Origin: Nitrospira sp.
GTDB taxonomy: Bacteria > Nitrospirota > Nitrospiria > Nitrospirales > Nitrospiraceae
Direction: 5' to 3'
NCBI GenBank assembly: GCA_016873495.1
Contig: VGXC01000010.1
Coordinates: 1-64,000, forward strand
Length of the DNA: 64,000 bases
This document shows, one piece after another, positions 8,779 through 18,177 of this stretch. Under the pieces are notes generated by a model that did not search any database, was not told the origin of the DNA, and worked only from the letters and a program-made list of their open reading frames with translations. A program made the translations under genes and the position numbers. Each line of letters opens with the position of its first letter. Within the stretch, counting starts at the first letter, position 1.

Positions 8779-9318
8779 ATGTTGAAGACAATCCGAGATC
8801 AAAAAGGTTTCACGCTCATCGAGTTGATGATCGTGGTGGCCATCATCGGCATCCTGGCCGCCATCGCGATCCCCAACTTCCTGCAGTATCAAGCCAAGGC
8901 GCGCCAGTCCGAGGCCAAGACCAATTTGGGCGGTGTCTTTGTCTCGGAAACGGCCTTCGTTGGCGAAAATTCTCGATATGGGTCCTTTAGTGAGGTCGGG
9001 TTTCAACTCGCGGGAAGCACCAACCGGTACACGTATCGGAGCCCCGCAGTTGGTGGAGCCGCTGGAAGTGCTGCGGCACAAGGAATTGACATGTACTGCT
9101 CGCTCGCTGGTAGTTCGGCGGCGGGTGGAACCTGCCAGGACCATGTGGCTGGGCCTGGAGCCGTGGTCGCCACTGGAGGGACTGTTGGTGCTGCTGGTAC
9201 CAATGCAGCCTTTACCGCCAATGCGATCGGAAATATCGACGGGGATGCTGTGACAGACGATTGGCATGTGAACGACATCAAGCAGAATCTCCAGGTCCCT
9301 GACCAGAATGATGTCTAA
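8779..9318 (+). CDS. Type IV pilin-like protein, copy 2 (probable major pilin)
   Basis: A 179-residue prepilin with a short leader of ten residues ending DQKG, cleaved before [22 protein letters not shown]. Glutamate at +5 of the mature form is present. The start at ATG 8779 is chosen because AAGGAGG lies directly upstream; the frame is open further upstream but without a signal. The mature part aligns with the pilin at 7965 ([24 protein letters not shown]-terminal [10 protein letters not shown]) and carries an extra glycine/alanine-rich segment with two cysteines ([13 protein letters not shown]) that could form the pilin disulfide loop. A strong hairpin follows the gene. Confidence 0.87.
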   Translation: MLKTIRDQKGFTLIELMIVVAIIGILAAIAIPNFLQYQAKARQSEAKTNLGGVFVSETAFVGENSRYGSFSEVGFQLAGSTNRYTYRSPAVGGAAGSAAAQGIDMYCSLAGSSAAGGTCQDHVAGPGAVVATGGTVGAAGTNAAFTANAIGNIDGDAVTDDWHVNDIKQNLQVPDQNDV

Positions 9319-9332
9319 GATATAATGATGCC

Positions 9333-9366
9333 GGGGGCAACGAGGGCATGATACCTCGTTGCTCCC
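9333..9366 (+). terminator. Hairpin after the pilin gene
   Basis: A 13-bp stem (9333-9345 with 9354-9366) contains GCAACGAGG pairing with CCTCGTTGC around an eight-base loop, with one G-T pair. It starts 15 bases after the pilin stop codon. No T-run follows, so it may be an imperfect terminator or a stabilising 3' end for pilin mRNA. Confidence 0.55.
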
Positions 9367-9416
9367 GTGGCACTCCTGACGTATGCGCCTTGTGACCCGG
9401 TTGTCTGTGTACGGAT

Positions 9417-11489
9417 GTGAGCAAGAACAGACTTTTCCCATGCGAATCGCAGCATCAAACACTCCCTTATTCTTGGCCTTCTGATCCTCCAAAGAAGAGT
9501 CCCTCTGTTATCTCGTCCGCTGCGTTGTTCATCCTGATCGGGCTATTGGCATTTTCCCCCTTGCTCGACGGCGGCACAACTCATGTCGCAACGATGGTTA
9601 TCCGACTTCTGTTGCTGGCTTTGTTGGGGATCTCTCTAACTGTCTGGGTCAGAGCCGGAATCGTTCAGATTCCAAATTTTCGGATTGGCCCAACGATCTT
9701 GGCGTATCTTGGCTTAGCCGTCATTTCTACCGTGACCTCGCCCTATACTCATCAAAGCCTGCAGTGGCTGACTGTGTTGCTCGGCTATGCGGCATTGCTC
9801 TATTGGTTGGGATGCTTCGCCACATCATGGGACCAAGTCGTGCTGTTGTCCTTGGTCCTGGTGAGCATGGGGCTATTCGAAGCCGGCTGGGCCTTGGCGC
9901 AGGCTGGATGGTTTGGCGCCACGCGTCCGACGGGGACCTTTTTCAACCCGAATTTCTTGGCTGGGTATCTCGCCGTCGTCTGGTCCATTGTCCTAGGCTC
10001 TCTCTGCTACAGCCCCATTGGCCATGGGAGGCCTCATTGGGGAGGCCTATATCGCTGGCTTGTCTGGGCTGGTATGGCTGCCGTCCTGGTCCTGCTATTG
10101 CTTGCTATTGTATGGACTGGGTCTCGTGGGGGGATGTTGGCTCTGACGGTTGGTTCGTCGTTGGTGGTCGGTCTGCGATTCGGCCGCAAGGGGCTGGCCG
10201 TGCTCTTCCTGGGACTCCTGGTATGCCTGGTGACACCGAACCCCTTTCGTGAACGGGTACAGGCTGAGCACGCGAGCCCTGTCAGCTATGCCCGTTGGCA
10301 GATGTGGCAAAGCGCAGCCCGCGAGATGGTCGAGCACCCGTTTGGGGTCGGACTCGGTCTGTACCAGTATTTTTATCCACGGTATGCGTTTCCGGTTGAG
10401 GGGCAGGTCGCTCGGTATGGCAAGGTTGCCCAGACGCCACATAGCGAATATCTGCAGATGGGGGTTGAACTCGGTTGGGGTGGAGTCCTTGTCTTTGTCT
10501 GGGGCGTGGCGCTGGTTGCCTGGGAGGCGAGAGAGGTATTGAAACAACGTCTCAGACGGTGGCAACGAGGCCTCGTCGTGGGGCTCAGTGGTGGCATAGT
10601 AGGAACGCTCACCCATGCGGCGGTGGACTCCAACTTACATGAGCCGGCCATCGCGATTCTCTTGACGCTCTGCGTGGGGATGGTCCTGGCCGCGCGGCGG
10701 TTAGGTGCGCAGGCTGTGCCGATGAGAGTGGTCGTTGTCGCACATCGGTGGCTCTGGGCGGGGGTTGCCGTGGTATTGATTGGTGCCCTGACGGTCCATG
10801 TGGTCCGGCTCGGAGTCGCCTGGCTCTTCCACGAGTCCGGGTCGCAGGCGCTGACGAAACGGGAGTTTACCTCAGCCATTGCTGATTTTCGGTCCGCAGT
10901 GAACTTGGATGCAGGAAAATCTCTGTACCATAGTTCGATGGCCGCCGCGCATTTTCAGGTGTTTGCGCAGATGCACGATACAAAAGCGGCGCAGATTGCA
11001 GTGCAAGAACTGCAGACCGCCATTGCGCTAAATCCCTTGGACGGACGGCTGCAAGGATTGCTCGGTTACGTCTATGCCTCGTTCGCCAAGTCTCGTGCTC
11101 CGTCGCAGGCGTCTCCCGACCAGCGGATCGCCTGGATGCGGGCGGCTGTGGCGGCCTATGAGCGGGCGGCGGAACTGGAACCGTTCGTGCCTTCCCATGA
11201 CTTGGAGCTCGGGCAGCTGTATCTGGCGCTGGGCGAACGCGAGCGGGCCGAGACCTGGGTTCGTCGGGCTGTGGAACTGGAGCCGAATTTCCTTCCCGGG
11301 CGCGAGTGGCTGGCGAGGCGCGCGATGGAATCAGAGCGTCGGGACGAGGCGGAGCGTGAATATCGGGAAATCGTTGAACGCCAACGGCAGTATGCCGGAG
11401 TTCCCAAGGATGAACTCGAAAAGCGGTATCTCACGGCCGATGTCCAAGGGCTGACGGTCGCACTCGATCGCCTCAGGTCGCGGGGATGA
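9417..11489 (+). CDS. O-antigen ligase-like membrane protein with C-terminal TPRs
   Basis: A 690-residue protein starting at GTG. Residues about 30-460 hold ten or more hydrophobic segments typical of the Wzy/WaaL O-antigen ligase superfamily, including the family's arginine/glycine motif WTGSRGGMLAL and the long periplasmic loop with HPFGVGLGLYQYFYP and TPHSEYLQMGVELGW. Residues about 475-680 form a soluble TPR region. Such fusions occur in ligase, polymerase and pilin-glycosyltransferase proteins, so substrates could be the O-polysaccharide made by the downstream island or the pilins next door. The stop codon overlaps the next start (ATGA at 11486-11489), so the two are translationally coupled. 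Confidence 0.8.
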   Translation: MSKNRLFPCESQHQTLPYSWPSDPPKKSPSVISSAALFILIGLLAFSPLLDGGTTHVATMVIRLLLLALLGISLTVWVRAGIVQIPNFRIGPTILAYLGLAVISTVTSPYTHQSLQWLTVLLGYAALLYWLGCFATSWDQVVLLSLVLVSMGLFEAGWALAQAGWFGATRPTGTFFNPNFLAGYLAVVWSIVLGSLCYSPIGHGRPHWGGLYRWLVWAGMAAVLVLLLLAIVWTGSRGGMLALTVGSSLVVGLRFGRKGLAVLFLGLLVCLVTPNPFRERVQAEHASPVSYARWQMWQSAAREMVEHPFGVGLGLYQYFYPRYAFPVEGQVARYGKVAQTPHSEYLQMGVELGWGGVLVFVWGVALVAWEAREVLKQRLRRWQRGLVVGLSGGIVGTLTHAAVDSNLHEPAIAILLTLCVGMVLAARRLGAQAVPMRVVVVAHRWLWAGVAVVLIGALTVHVVRLGVAWLFHESGSQALTKREFTSAIADFRSAVNLDAGKSLYHSSMAAAHFQVFAQMHDTKAAQIAVQELQTAIALNPLDGRLQGLLGYVYASFAKSRAPSQASPDQRIAWMRAAVAAYERAAELEPFVPSHDLELGQLYLALGERERAETWVRRAVELEPNFLPGREWLARRAMESERRDEAEREYREIVERQRQYAGVPKDELEKRYLTADVQGLTVALDRLRSRG

Positions 11490-12379
11490 CCATGTCGACT
11501 GGCATAGGGGTATTGAGAGAGCGCCTGCGCGTCGGCGGCTTGATAGCGCTGCTGGGGGTGGGGGCCGTCGGGGCGTTGACCACGCTGGAGCGGCAACGTC
11601 CCCCGGAAGTCAGGGCGGCGGAGTTGTCGTATTTGCCGAAGGGCGAGTACATCAGAGTCGCGGCGTTGGGCTATCACCAGATGGCCGCGGACTTGATCTG
11701 GCTCGAGGCCGTGCAGCACCTCGGCGAGTTAAAGCAGACTGGAGCCGGCTATCGCTGGGCCTACCATGCGGTGGATGTGGTGACCGACGTGGACCCGGCC
11801 TTTGCCTTCGCGTATCAGGCCGCCGGAACGATACTGGGGGTGTGGGCCGGGCTGCCGCAGGAGAGCATTGCGATCTCGACCAAGGGGATGCGCGTTTACC
11901 CGGATGTTTGGCAGCTGCCGCTGGTGGTTGGCTACGACTACTTTTACGAACTCCATGATGTGCGCGCCGCGGCACGCTATTTTCGCATGGCGGCGGTGTT
12001 GCCAGGCGCGCCTGAGTATCTGGGGAAGCTGGCCGCCAGGATGACGGTCGAAGCGGGCGATCCGGATGCGGCGTTGGAGTTTCTGCAGCGGCTGTCCATG
12101 CAGGCGCAGGACGAGCGCATTCGGGCAGGCTTGCTGAAGCGCATGAAGGAGGTTGTGGTCGAGCGGGACCTTCGCTTATTAGAGGAGGGGGTGCGCCGCT
12201 ATCGGGCTCGGTACGGCGCCTTGCCGAAGACGCTCGAGGACTTGGCGGCAGGTGGAATTGTCAATCGTATCCCTCCAGAGCCACTCGGCGGTTCATATCG
12301 TCTGAATCAGGCTGATGGCACGGTCAGCAGCACCAGCCTATCCGAGCGGATGATGGTGCATCGACACCCGGGCATGTGA
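11486..12379 (+). CDS. Membrane-anchored TPR-like protein of unknown function
   Basis: A 297-residue protein with one N-terminal membrane helix (about residues 17-35, GLIALLGVGAVGAL), likely exposing the rest to the periplasm. The body is helical with TPR-like helix pairs, for example DPAFAFAYQAAGTILGVWAG and DVRAAARYFRMAAVLPGAPEYL. The C-terminal part has a short pattern PKTLEDLAAGGIVNRIPPEPLGG, which resembles the end segment of some pilin-like or secretion proteins. It overlaps the ligase-like gene by four bases and precedes an ABC exporter pair, so it probably works in the same envelope process. No precise function can be given. Confidence 0.65.
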   Translation: MTMSTGIGVLRERLRVGGLIALLGVGAVGALTTLERQRPPEVRAAELSYLPKGEYIRVAALGYHQMAADLIWLEAVQHLGELKQTGAGYRWAYHAVDVVTDVDPAFAFAYQAAGTILGVWAGLPQESIAISTKGMRVYPDVWQLPLVVGYDYFYELHDVRAAARYFRMAAVLPGAPEYLGKLAARMTVEAGDPDAALEFLQRLSMQAQDERIRAGLLKRMKEVVVERDLRLLEEGVRRYRARYGALPKTLEDLAAGGIVNRIPPEPLGGSYRLNQADGTVSSTSLSERMMVHRHPGM

Positions 12380-12469
12380 GGGGCTCGTTCTCAGGCGGTG
12401 CTTGCATTCTCGTTGGTTCCGCTTCATCATTCTGAAATTGTCGCAAGGCTTGAGGAGAGGACGCGCGAG

Positions 12470-13444
12470 GTGAACGCCATCGTCATTGACCGTTTGACGA
12501 AAGTGTACCGATCCTCCTGGTTCGGCCGGGCCCCGATGCCGGCCTTGGATGGCCTGTCTCTTTCTGTTCAACAGGGCGAAATCTATGGTTTTCTTGGTCC
12601 GAACGGCTCCGGGAAAACCACGACGCTGAAAATTCTGATGGGGCTGATGCAGGCCACGAGCGGGGGGGCCGAGATTCTGGGCAAACCGCTCGGTGATGTG
12701 CAGGTCCTCCACCGCATCGGTTTTTTGCCGGAGTCCCCATATTTTTATGAATATTTGACCGCGGAAGAGTTCCTGACGTTCTACGGACACTTGGCGGGGC
12801 TGGAGCGGGCTGTGCTTGGCTGGAAGATCACGCAATTGCTGGACCTGGTGGGGCTGGCCGAGGCCAGGACGCGGCAGCTCCGGAAGTTTTCAAAAGGCAT
12901 GCTGCAGCGCATAGGCCTGGCCCAGGCGTTGATCCACGATCCGGATTTGATCGTCTTGGATGAGCCGATGTCCGGATTGGACCCGGTCGGCCGCAAGCAG
13001 GTGCGCGACTTGATCCTGAGCCTGCGGGATCAGGGGAAAACGGTGTTCTTCAGCACGCACATCATCCCCGATGTGGAGATGATCTGCGATCGGGTCGCGA
13101 TCGTCGTCAAAGGGAAATTGCTGGCGGAAGGCCGTGTGGACGAGTTAGTCAATCCCGGCCATGCGCAATCCGTTGAAGTCGTCTGTGAGGGCATCAAGGC
13201 CGGAGAGGTGGCGGCCATCGCGGCGGTCGCCACCCGTGTCCTGCAGCGAGGGGAGCATTCGCTGGTGGTTTTGCCCGGTCCGGAGCAAGTGGAGCCGGTG
13301 CTCTCGGCGATCAGGACCCAGGGCGGGAAACTGGTCTCGGTCGCGCCGCAGAAGGGGTCACTGGAGGAACTGTTCATGAAGCAAACGGGCGCGACGCCCA
13401 CCGGCGCGGGATGGCCGGCGACCGTCGGCGGATCGTCGGAGTGA
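12470..13444 (+). CDS. ABC transporter ATP-binding protein (ABC-2 type)
   Basis: A 324-residue nucleotide-binding subunit. Walker A is GPNGSGKTT near residues 43-51, the signature region is KFSKGMLQRIGLAQAL (a degenerate LSGGQ common in the CcmA/NatA group), and Walker B is LIVLDEPMSGLDP, followed by the H-loop FFSTHIIPD. The C-terminal extension (about 220-324) is typical of ABC-2 exporters. The frame is open from GTG 12398, but GTG 12470 has GAGGAGAGG about nine bases upstream and begins at the usual position of the domain. The permease gene follows two bases after the stop, which marks a two-gene transporter of unknown cargo. Confidence 0.88.
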   Translation: MNAIVIDRLTKVYRSSWFGRAPMPALDGLSLSVQQGEIYGFLGPNGSGKTTTLKILMGLMQATSGGAEILGKPLGDVQVLHRIGFLPESPYFYEYLTAEEFLTFYGHLAGLERAVLGWKITQLLDLVGLAEARTRQLRKFSKGMLQRIGLAQALIHDPDLIVLDEPMSGLDPVGRKQVRDLILSLRDQGKTVFFSTHIIPDVEMICDRVAIVVKGKLLAEGRVDELVNPGHAQSVEVVCEGIKAGEVAAIAAVATRVLQRGEHSLVVLPGPEQVEPVLSAIRTQGGKLVSVAPQKGSLEELFMKQTGATPTGAGWPATVGGSSE

Positions 13445-13446
13445 CC

Positions 13447-14211
13447 ATGCGACGTATTACCGTCATTGCCTTGAATACGTTCCGGGAGAATCTCCGGGAC
13501 AAGATTCTCTATAATCTCCTCTTTTTTGCCTTGTTGTTGATGGGCGGGTCCGTCTTGTTGGCGGATCTCACGATCATGGAGCATCGGCGGATCGTGACGG
13601 ATATGGGCTTGGCCACCATGAATCTCGTCGGGGTGATCATTGCCGCCTTCGTGGGAATCGGCCTGGTCGGCAAAGAAATCGAACGGCGCACCGTCTATAC
13701 AATTTTGGCCCGGCCGATCACCCGGACGCAATTCATCATCGGCAAATACCTCGGGTTGGTGCTGACCCTGCTCGTCAATGTAACGGTCATGCTGGCCGTC
13801 TTCATTGTGACGCTGTGGATGTATAGGACCCCTTTCCATGCGGCGCTCTTTCAGGCCGTGGGGTTGATCTTCATAGAACTGTTGCTGGTGACGGCGATTG
13901 CCCTGTTTTTTTCGACATTCAGCACGACCACCTTGAGCGCCATCATGACTTTAGGGTTCTATGTCATCGGGCATCTGACGACGGACTTGAAGGGGCTTGG
14001 GGAGAACAGCCAGAATGCCGCCGTGCAGAGCGTGGTCACGTGGTTGTATTACCTCTGTCCCAATCTGGACGTGCTGAACGTGAAGGGACAAGCGTCCGCC
14101 AACGGGATCGTGGACATGTCCTATGTGGCGGTGGCGTCGATGTACGGGCTGCTGTATGCCGCGCTGCTGCTGACAGCCGCCTGCGCGGTCTTTCGCCATC
14201 GAGATTTTTAG
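13447..14211 (+). CDS. ABC-2 type transporter permease
   Basis: A 254-residue integral membrane protein with six predicted helices, for example LLFFALLLMGGSVLLADL, VTVMLAVFIVTLWM and LLLVTAIALFFSTFS. It carries the conserved motif GKEIERRTVYTILARPITR between the second and third helices, which is typical of ABC-2 permeases. The ATG at 13447 lies two bases after the stop of the ATPase gene; an upstream in-frame ATG at 13411 would overlap it without a visible ribosome site. Together with the preceding gene it forms a complete exporter. Cargo is unknown; position between envelope genes suggests an envelope component. Confidence 0.87.
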   Translation: MRRITVIALNTFRENLRDKILYNLLFFALLLMGGSVLLADLTIMEHRRIVTDMGLATMNLVGVIIAAFVGIGLVGKEIERRTVYTILARPITRTQFIIGKYLGLVLTLLVNVTVMLAVFIVTLWMYRTPFHAALFQAVGLIFIELLLVTAIALFFSTFSTTTLSAIMTLGFYVIGHLTTDLKGLGENSQNAAVQSVVTWLYYLCPNLDVLNVKGQASANGIVDMSYVAVASMYGLLYAALLLTAACAVFRHRDF

Positions 14212-14249
14212 TGAGGCAACAGTCAAGGTAAAGGCAGAGGAGGCCTGGG

Positions 14250-15551
14250 ATGAGTTTGTTGGACAAGATCAAAAATCGCTCGGCCGTGGTCGGCGTGGTG
14301 GGGCTGGGGTATGTCGGGTTGCCCCTGGCAGTGTTGCAGGCCAAGACTGGTTATCGCGTGATCGGAGTGGATGAGGTCGCCGAGAAGGTGACACGAGTTT
14401 CCCGCGGCGACAACTATATCTCGGACGTGGATAGTGCCGAGCTCAAGGAGGCGGTGAAGACCGGGAAGCTTTCGGCTACGAGCGATTTTGCGGCCTTGCA
14501 GGGTTGCGACATCGTCATGATCTGCGTTCCGACCCCGTTGACCAAGAACAAGGAGCCGGACATCAGCGCGGTTGTGTCGGTCACCAAGCAACTGGCCAAG
14601 CACGTGCATTCCGACATGCTCGTGGTGCTGGAGAGCACGACCTATCCGGGGACGACCGAAGAGGTGATGCTTCCGATCCTGACCGGAGGCGGCTTGAAAG
14701 TCGGCCAGGATATCTTTGTCGCCTTCTCGCCCGAGCGCGTGGACCCGGGCAACCGGTCGTTCAAGACGCACAACACCTTCAAGCTGGTCGGAGGGGTGAC
14801 GCCGGCCTGCCTGACCGCCGCACGGACGTTCTACGAACAGTCCATCGTCAAGATTTTCCCCGTCTCCTCTCCTCGGGTGGCCGAGATGACGAAGGTGTTC
14901 GAAAACGTCTTCCGGTCCGTCAATATCGCGCTGGTGAACGAACTCGCCATCCTCTGCGACCGGATGGGCCTCAACGTCTACGAGGTGATCGACGCGGCAG
15001 CCACCAAGAACTTCGGGTTCATGCCCTTTTACCCCGGGCCCGGCGTAGGTGGCCACTGCATTCCCCTGGATCCCTATTATCTCGCCTGGAAATCCAAGGA
15101 ATACGACGTCCATGCCCGGTTCATCGAGCTGGCCGGCGAGATCAACGAGGGGATGCCCTACTACGTGCTGGCCAAGATCCAGCGGCTGCTCAACCAGCAC
15201 GGCCATTGCCTCAATGGATCGGAGGTCTTGATCCTGGGCGTGACCTACAAAGCGGATGTGGCCGATTGGCGTGAAACGCCGGCCATCAAGGTCATGGAAC
15301 TCTTGCAACGGGAGAAGGCGAAACTGGTCTATGCGGACCCCTTCACGCCGTCGGTCGAGATTGAAGGACGGTCGTATGCGGCTGTGGAGGTCACGGATGA
15401 ACAGCTCCGCCGCTGCGCCTGCGCCGTCATCCTGACGGCTCATTCGGCCTTCGACTATGAACGAATCGTTAAGCTCGCCCCGGTGGTCTTCGACACCAGG
15501 AATGGCACGAGGAACGTCAAGGGCAAGAAGAACAACGTGGTGCTGCTCTAA
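14250..15551 (+). CDS. UDP-N-acetylglucosamine 6-dehydrogenase (WbpA-like)
   Basis: A 433-residue nucleotide-sugar dehydrogenase that oxidises C6 of a UDP-HexNAc to the uronic acid with two NAD. The Rossmann motif is GVVGLGYVGLPLAV near residue 14, the central motif is FSPERVDPGN, and the catalytic cysteine is C270 in GVGGHCIPLDPYY. The NAD-side C-terminal domain ends with GVTYKADVADWRETP. GAGGAGG lies just upstream of the ATG. WbpB-like and WbpD-like genes follow directly and a WbpE-like aminotransferase lies at 38790, so the likely product is UDP-GlcNAcA on the way to a 2,3-diacetamido uronic acid. This gene opens the polysaccharide island. Confidence 0.9.
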   Translation: MSLLDKIKNRSAVVGVVGLGYVGLPLAVLQAKTGYRVIGVDEVAEKVTRVSRGDNYISDVDSAELKEAVKTGKLSATSDFAALQGCDIVMICVPTPLTKNKEPDISAVVSVTKQLAKHVHSDMLVVLESTTYPGTTEEVMLPILTGGGLKVGQDIFVAFSPERVDPGNRSFKTHNTFKLVGGVTPACLTAARTFYEQSIVKIFPVSSPRVAEMTKVFENVFRSVNIALVNELAILCDRMGLNVYEVIDAAATKNFGFMPFYPGPGVGGHCIPLDPYYLAWKSKEYDVHARFIELAGEINEGMPYYVLAKIQRLLNQHGHCLNGSEVLILGVTYKADVADWRETPAIKVMELLQREKAKLVYADPFTPSVEIEGRSYAAVEVTDEQLRRCACAVILTAHSAFDYERIVKLAPVVFDTRNGTRNVKGKKNNVVLL

Positions 15552-15580
15552 TGTAGGCGGGTGCGTGAACGAATGTATCT

Positions 15581-16612
15581 ATGAAGCCAGATCCAAGTAG
15601 AACGGTACGGGTTGCTGTGATCGGCGCCGGAGAATGGGGGAAGAACCATGTCCGGACTTTTGCCCGTCTCAGAGGTGCGACCTTGGCGACGGTCTGCGAC
15701 CTGGACCCAGACAAGCTCGCAGCGGTCCGCACCGAATATCCCGGCGTGACCACGACGTCCCGTTACGCAGACATTCTGCAGGACGCTTCGGTCGAAGCCG
15801 TGATCATCGCCTCCTTCGCTTCCCAGCATTTCGAGCAGGCATGTCTCGCGCTGGAAGCGAAGAAGCACGTGCTGGTCGAGAAGCCCATGACCCTCGGGCC
15901 GGAGGAGGCGGACGAGCTGGTCCGCCTGGCCGATCGGGCCGGCTACTGCCTCATGGTGGGGCACCTGCTGCTGTATCACCCGGCCGTGGCCAAGATGAAG
16001 GCTCTGGTGGACGGTCGGGAGATCGGCGATCTCTTCTATCTCTACAGTCAGCGTCTCAATCTGGGTCGCGTTCGGAAGGATGAAAACGCCCTTTGGAGCT
16101 TCGGGCCGCATGACGTGGCGGTCGCCGTCCATCTCTTCGGGGACGAGCCGGAGACGGTCACGGCCAAGGGAGAAGCGTTCCTTCAGAAGGGGATCGTGGA
16201 CGTGGTCTTCGTGACCTTGCATTTCCCCGAACGGAAGTTGGCCCATATTCACTTGAGCTGGCTGGACCCTCACAAAACCAGGCGGACGACCATTGTGGGG
16301 AGCAAGAAGATGGTGGTGTTCGATGATATGGAACCGACCGACAAGGTCCGCATTTACGACAAGGGAGTGGATATCAAGCCCCAAGCTGTGGCCTACGAAG
16401 ACTACCTCCACGTCCGATTCGGGGACGTGCTGATTCCCCACATCGGCTCGAGCGAACCTCTCCGCGTCGAGTGTCAGCATTTTCTCGATTGTGTCCGGAC
16501 CGGCAATAGACCGATGAGCGACGGCAGGCAGGGCTTACAGGTCATCCGGGTCCTGGCCGCGGCCCAACGGTCGCTCGACCTGGATGGAGCCCCTGTCCCG
16601 GTCAAGGGATAA
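15581..16612 (+). CDS. Gfo/Idh/MocA oxidoreductase (WbpB/WlbA-like)
   Basis: A 343-residue NAD-dependent sugar oxidoreductase. The N-terminal Rossmann fold has [17 protein letters not shown] at the start, and the family motif [14 protein letters not shown] carries the conserved lysine. The C-terminal part has the substrate-binding block [14 protein letters not shown]. In the WbpB/WlbA group this enzyme oxidises C3 of UDP-GlcNAcA to the 3-keto sugar, which an aminotransferase then aminates. The gene sits 29 bases after the WbpA-like gene and 2 bases before the acetyltransferase gene, which is the expected operon order. Confidence 0.87.
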   Translation: MKPDPSRTVRVAVIGAGEWGKNHVRTFARLRGATLATVCDLDPDKLAAVRTEYPGVTTTSRYADILQDASVEAVIIASFASQHFEQACLALEAKKHVLVEKPMTLGPEEADELVRLADRAGYCLMVGHLLLYHPAVAKMKALVDGREIGDLFYLYSQRLNLGRVRKDENALWSFGPHDVAVAVHLFGDEPETVTAKGEAFLQKGIVDVVFVTLHFPERKLAHIHLSWLDPHKTRRTTIVGSKKMVVFDDMEPTDKVRIYDKGVDIKPQAVAYEDYLHVRFGDVLIPHIGSSEPLRVECQHFLDCVRTGNRPMSDGRQGLQVIRVLAAAQRSLDLDGAPVPVKG

Positions 16613-16614
16613 CC

Positions 16615-17214
16615 ATGGAACATCAGGCCCTCTTTTGGGCGCATGAGACCGCTTGCGTCGATGATCCGGCCGGGGTCGGGGAGCGGACCAGGGTCTGGCA
16701 TTTCGCCCACATTATGAAGGGGGCGGTCGTCGGCAAGGACTGTTCGATCGGGCAGAACGTGTTCATCGGGGCCGGGGCGGTTGTCGGGGACGGAGTCAAG
16801 ATTCAAAACAATGTCTCGGTCTATGACCGCGTTACGCTGGAGGATCACGTGTTCTGCGGGCCGTCGATGGTCTTCACCAACGTCATCAACCCCCGCAGTC
16901 ACATCTCTCGCAAGCAAGAGTACCGGGCGACTTTGATTCGGCAGGGGGCGACGCTGGGCGCCAACGCAACGATCCTGTGCGGGCTGACCATCGGGCGATT
17001 TGCCTTCATCGGAGCGGGGGCGGTCGTGACCCGCGACGTATCGGACTTCGCGTTGATCACCGGCAATCCAGGTCGGCAACAGGGATGGGTGTGTCGCTGC
17101 GGCGTCAAGCTCTTGTTGCCGGTGCAGGCCGGTCGTCGGCGGGTTGCCTGCCGGGTTTGCAAGGCTACGTACCGAGGTGCTGGGTCGAAATTAATCGAAG
17201 GGGTAGGGGAATAA
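16615..17214 (+). CDS. Hexapeptide-repeat N-acetyltransferase (WbpD-like) with zinc-ribbon tail
   Basis: A 199-residue left-handed beta-helix acyltransferase, with repeats such as [20 protein letters not shown] and [11 protein letters not shown], and the subfamily motif [13 protein letters not shown]. In this subfamily the enzyme acetylates the 3-amino group of UDP-GlcNAc3NA using acetyl-CoA. After the helix, residues 160-182 contain C160-x-C162 and C179-x2-C182 in a basic context, which looks like a zinc ribbon appended to the catalytic domain. The gene starts two bases after the WbpB-like stop. The tail may aid trimer stability or partner binding; its role is unknown. Confidence 0.88.
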   Translation: MEHQALFWAHETACVDDPAGVGERTRVWHFAHIMKGAVVGKDCSIGQNVFIGAGAVVGDGVKIQNNVSVYDRVTLEDHVFCGPSMVFTNVINPRSHISRKQEYRATLIRQGATLGANATILCGLTIGRFAFIGAGAVVTRDVSDFALITGNPGRQQGWVCRCGVKLLLPVQAGRRRVACRVCKATYRGAGSKLIEGVGE

Positions 17215-17264
17215 CGGATGAAGCGACCTGGTCGTTACCGGAATACAGTGGGAGAGACTAAACA

Positions 17265-18170
17265 ATGAAGATTGCCGGGCACAGATTTATGATTACGGGT
17301 GGAAACGGATTTATCGGATCGCATGTGATCGAAGGGCTGCTTCAGCAAGGAGCCGAGCGGGTCGTGGTGTTTGATCAGACGATTTGCGCGGAGGATCACG
17401 CGCGGCTGAGCCGCGATCGGCGGGTGGAAGTGGTTCAAGGGGATGTGCTGCAACTCGAGGAACTGCTTCATGCAATGACTGGCGTTCATGGGGTCTTTCA
17501 CATGGCCGTCCTGCCGCTGGGTCCCTGCGAGAGCGATCCGGCGCGGGCGTTCGAAATCAATATCCGGGGCACGTTCCAGGTCATCCAGGCAGCGGTGCAG
17601 GCCGGAGTGGGGAAACTCGTCTATTCTTCGGCCTCCTCGGTCTATGGGGATACGCTGGAGGTCATGGATGAGCAGCATCCGTTCAATCCGTGGACCATGT
17701 ACGGCGTGTCGAAGCTCTGTGGCGAATTCCTGCTCAGGCCGTTCCGGACCAAGCTGCCCTACGCCATCGTGCGGTATATGAACGTCTACGGACCCCACCA
17801 GGTGGGGGGGCTGATTCCGATCGTGTTGGGGAAAATTCGGGCCGGCCAGCCGCCCGTCATCAACGGCGACGGCTCAGCCTCCTTTGATTTCATCCATGTG
17901 CGGGATGTGGCGCGGTGTACGATCCTGGCGATGGAGAGCGAGGTCACGGCCGAAGCCTTCAACGTCGGCAGTGGGACCGAGGCCACCGTCAAACAGGTGG
18001 TGGCGGCTCTCCTAGAGCTTACGGGCTCGTCCCTGCAGCCTGTCTATAAGACCGACGGGCTGGTGCCGATGAGCCGGCGTGTCGGTAGCAGCGAGAAAGC
18101 GAAACGCTTACTGGGATTTGAAGCGGCGATTCCGTTGCGGCTGGGTCTAGAAGAATTAGCCAGGGGATAA
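17265..18170 (+). CDS. NAD-dependent sugar epimerase/dehydratase (SDR)
   Basis: A 301-residue extended short-chain dehydrogenase. It has the NAD motif ITGGNGFIGSHVIEG near residue 11, the catalytic YxxxK in MYGVSKLCGEF and the serine block YSSASSVYG. Close relatives include UDP-glucose 4-epimerases and UDP-sugar dehydratases, so the substrate is probably a nucleotide sugar of the island pathway. A purine-rich GGGAGAG precedes the ATG. It is followed after seven bases by the first asparagine-synthase-like gene. A 4-epimerase acting on the diacetamido uronic acid (giving the galacto form) is a reasonable but unproven role. Confidence 0.82.
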   Translation: MKIAGHRFMITGGNGFIGSHVIEGLLQQGAERVVVFDQTICAEDHARLSRDRRVEVVQGDVLQLEELLHAMTGVHGVFHMAVLPLGPCESDPARAFEINIRGTFQVIQAAVQAGVGKLVYSSASSVYGDTLEVMDEQHPFNPWTMYGVSKLCGEFLLRPFRTKLPYAIVRYMNVYGPHQVGGLIPIVLGKIRAGQPPVINGDGSASFDFIHVRDVARCTILAMESEVTAEAFNVGSGTEATVKQVVAALLELTGSSLQPVYKTDGLVPMSRRVGSSEKAKRLLGFEAAIPLRLGLEELARG

Positions 18171-18177
18171 ACGGCTG

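Noticed and set aside
14223-15443. A 406-codon minus-strand frame opposite the WbpA-like gene
   Set aside because: No start signal or domain; the plus strand encodes a nucleotide-sugar dehydrogenase with its catalytic cysteine.
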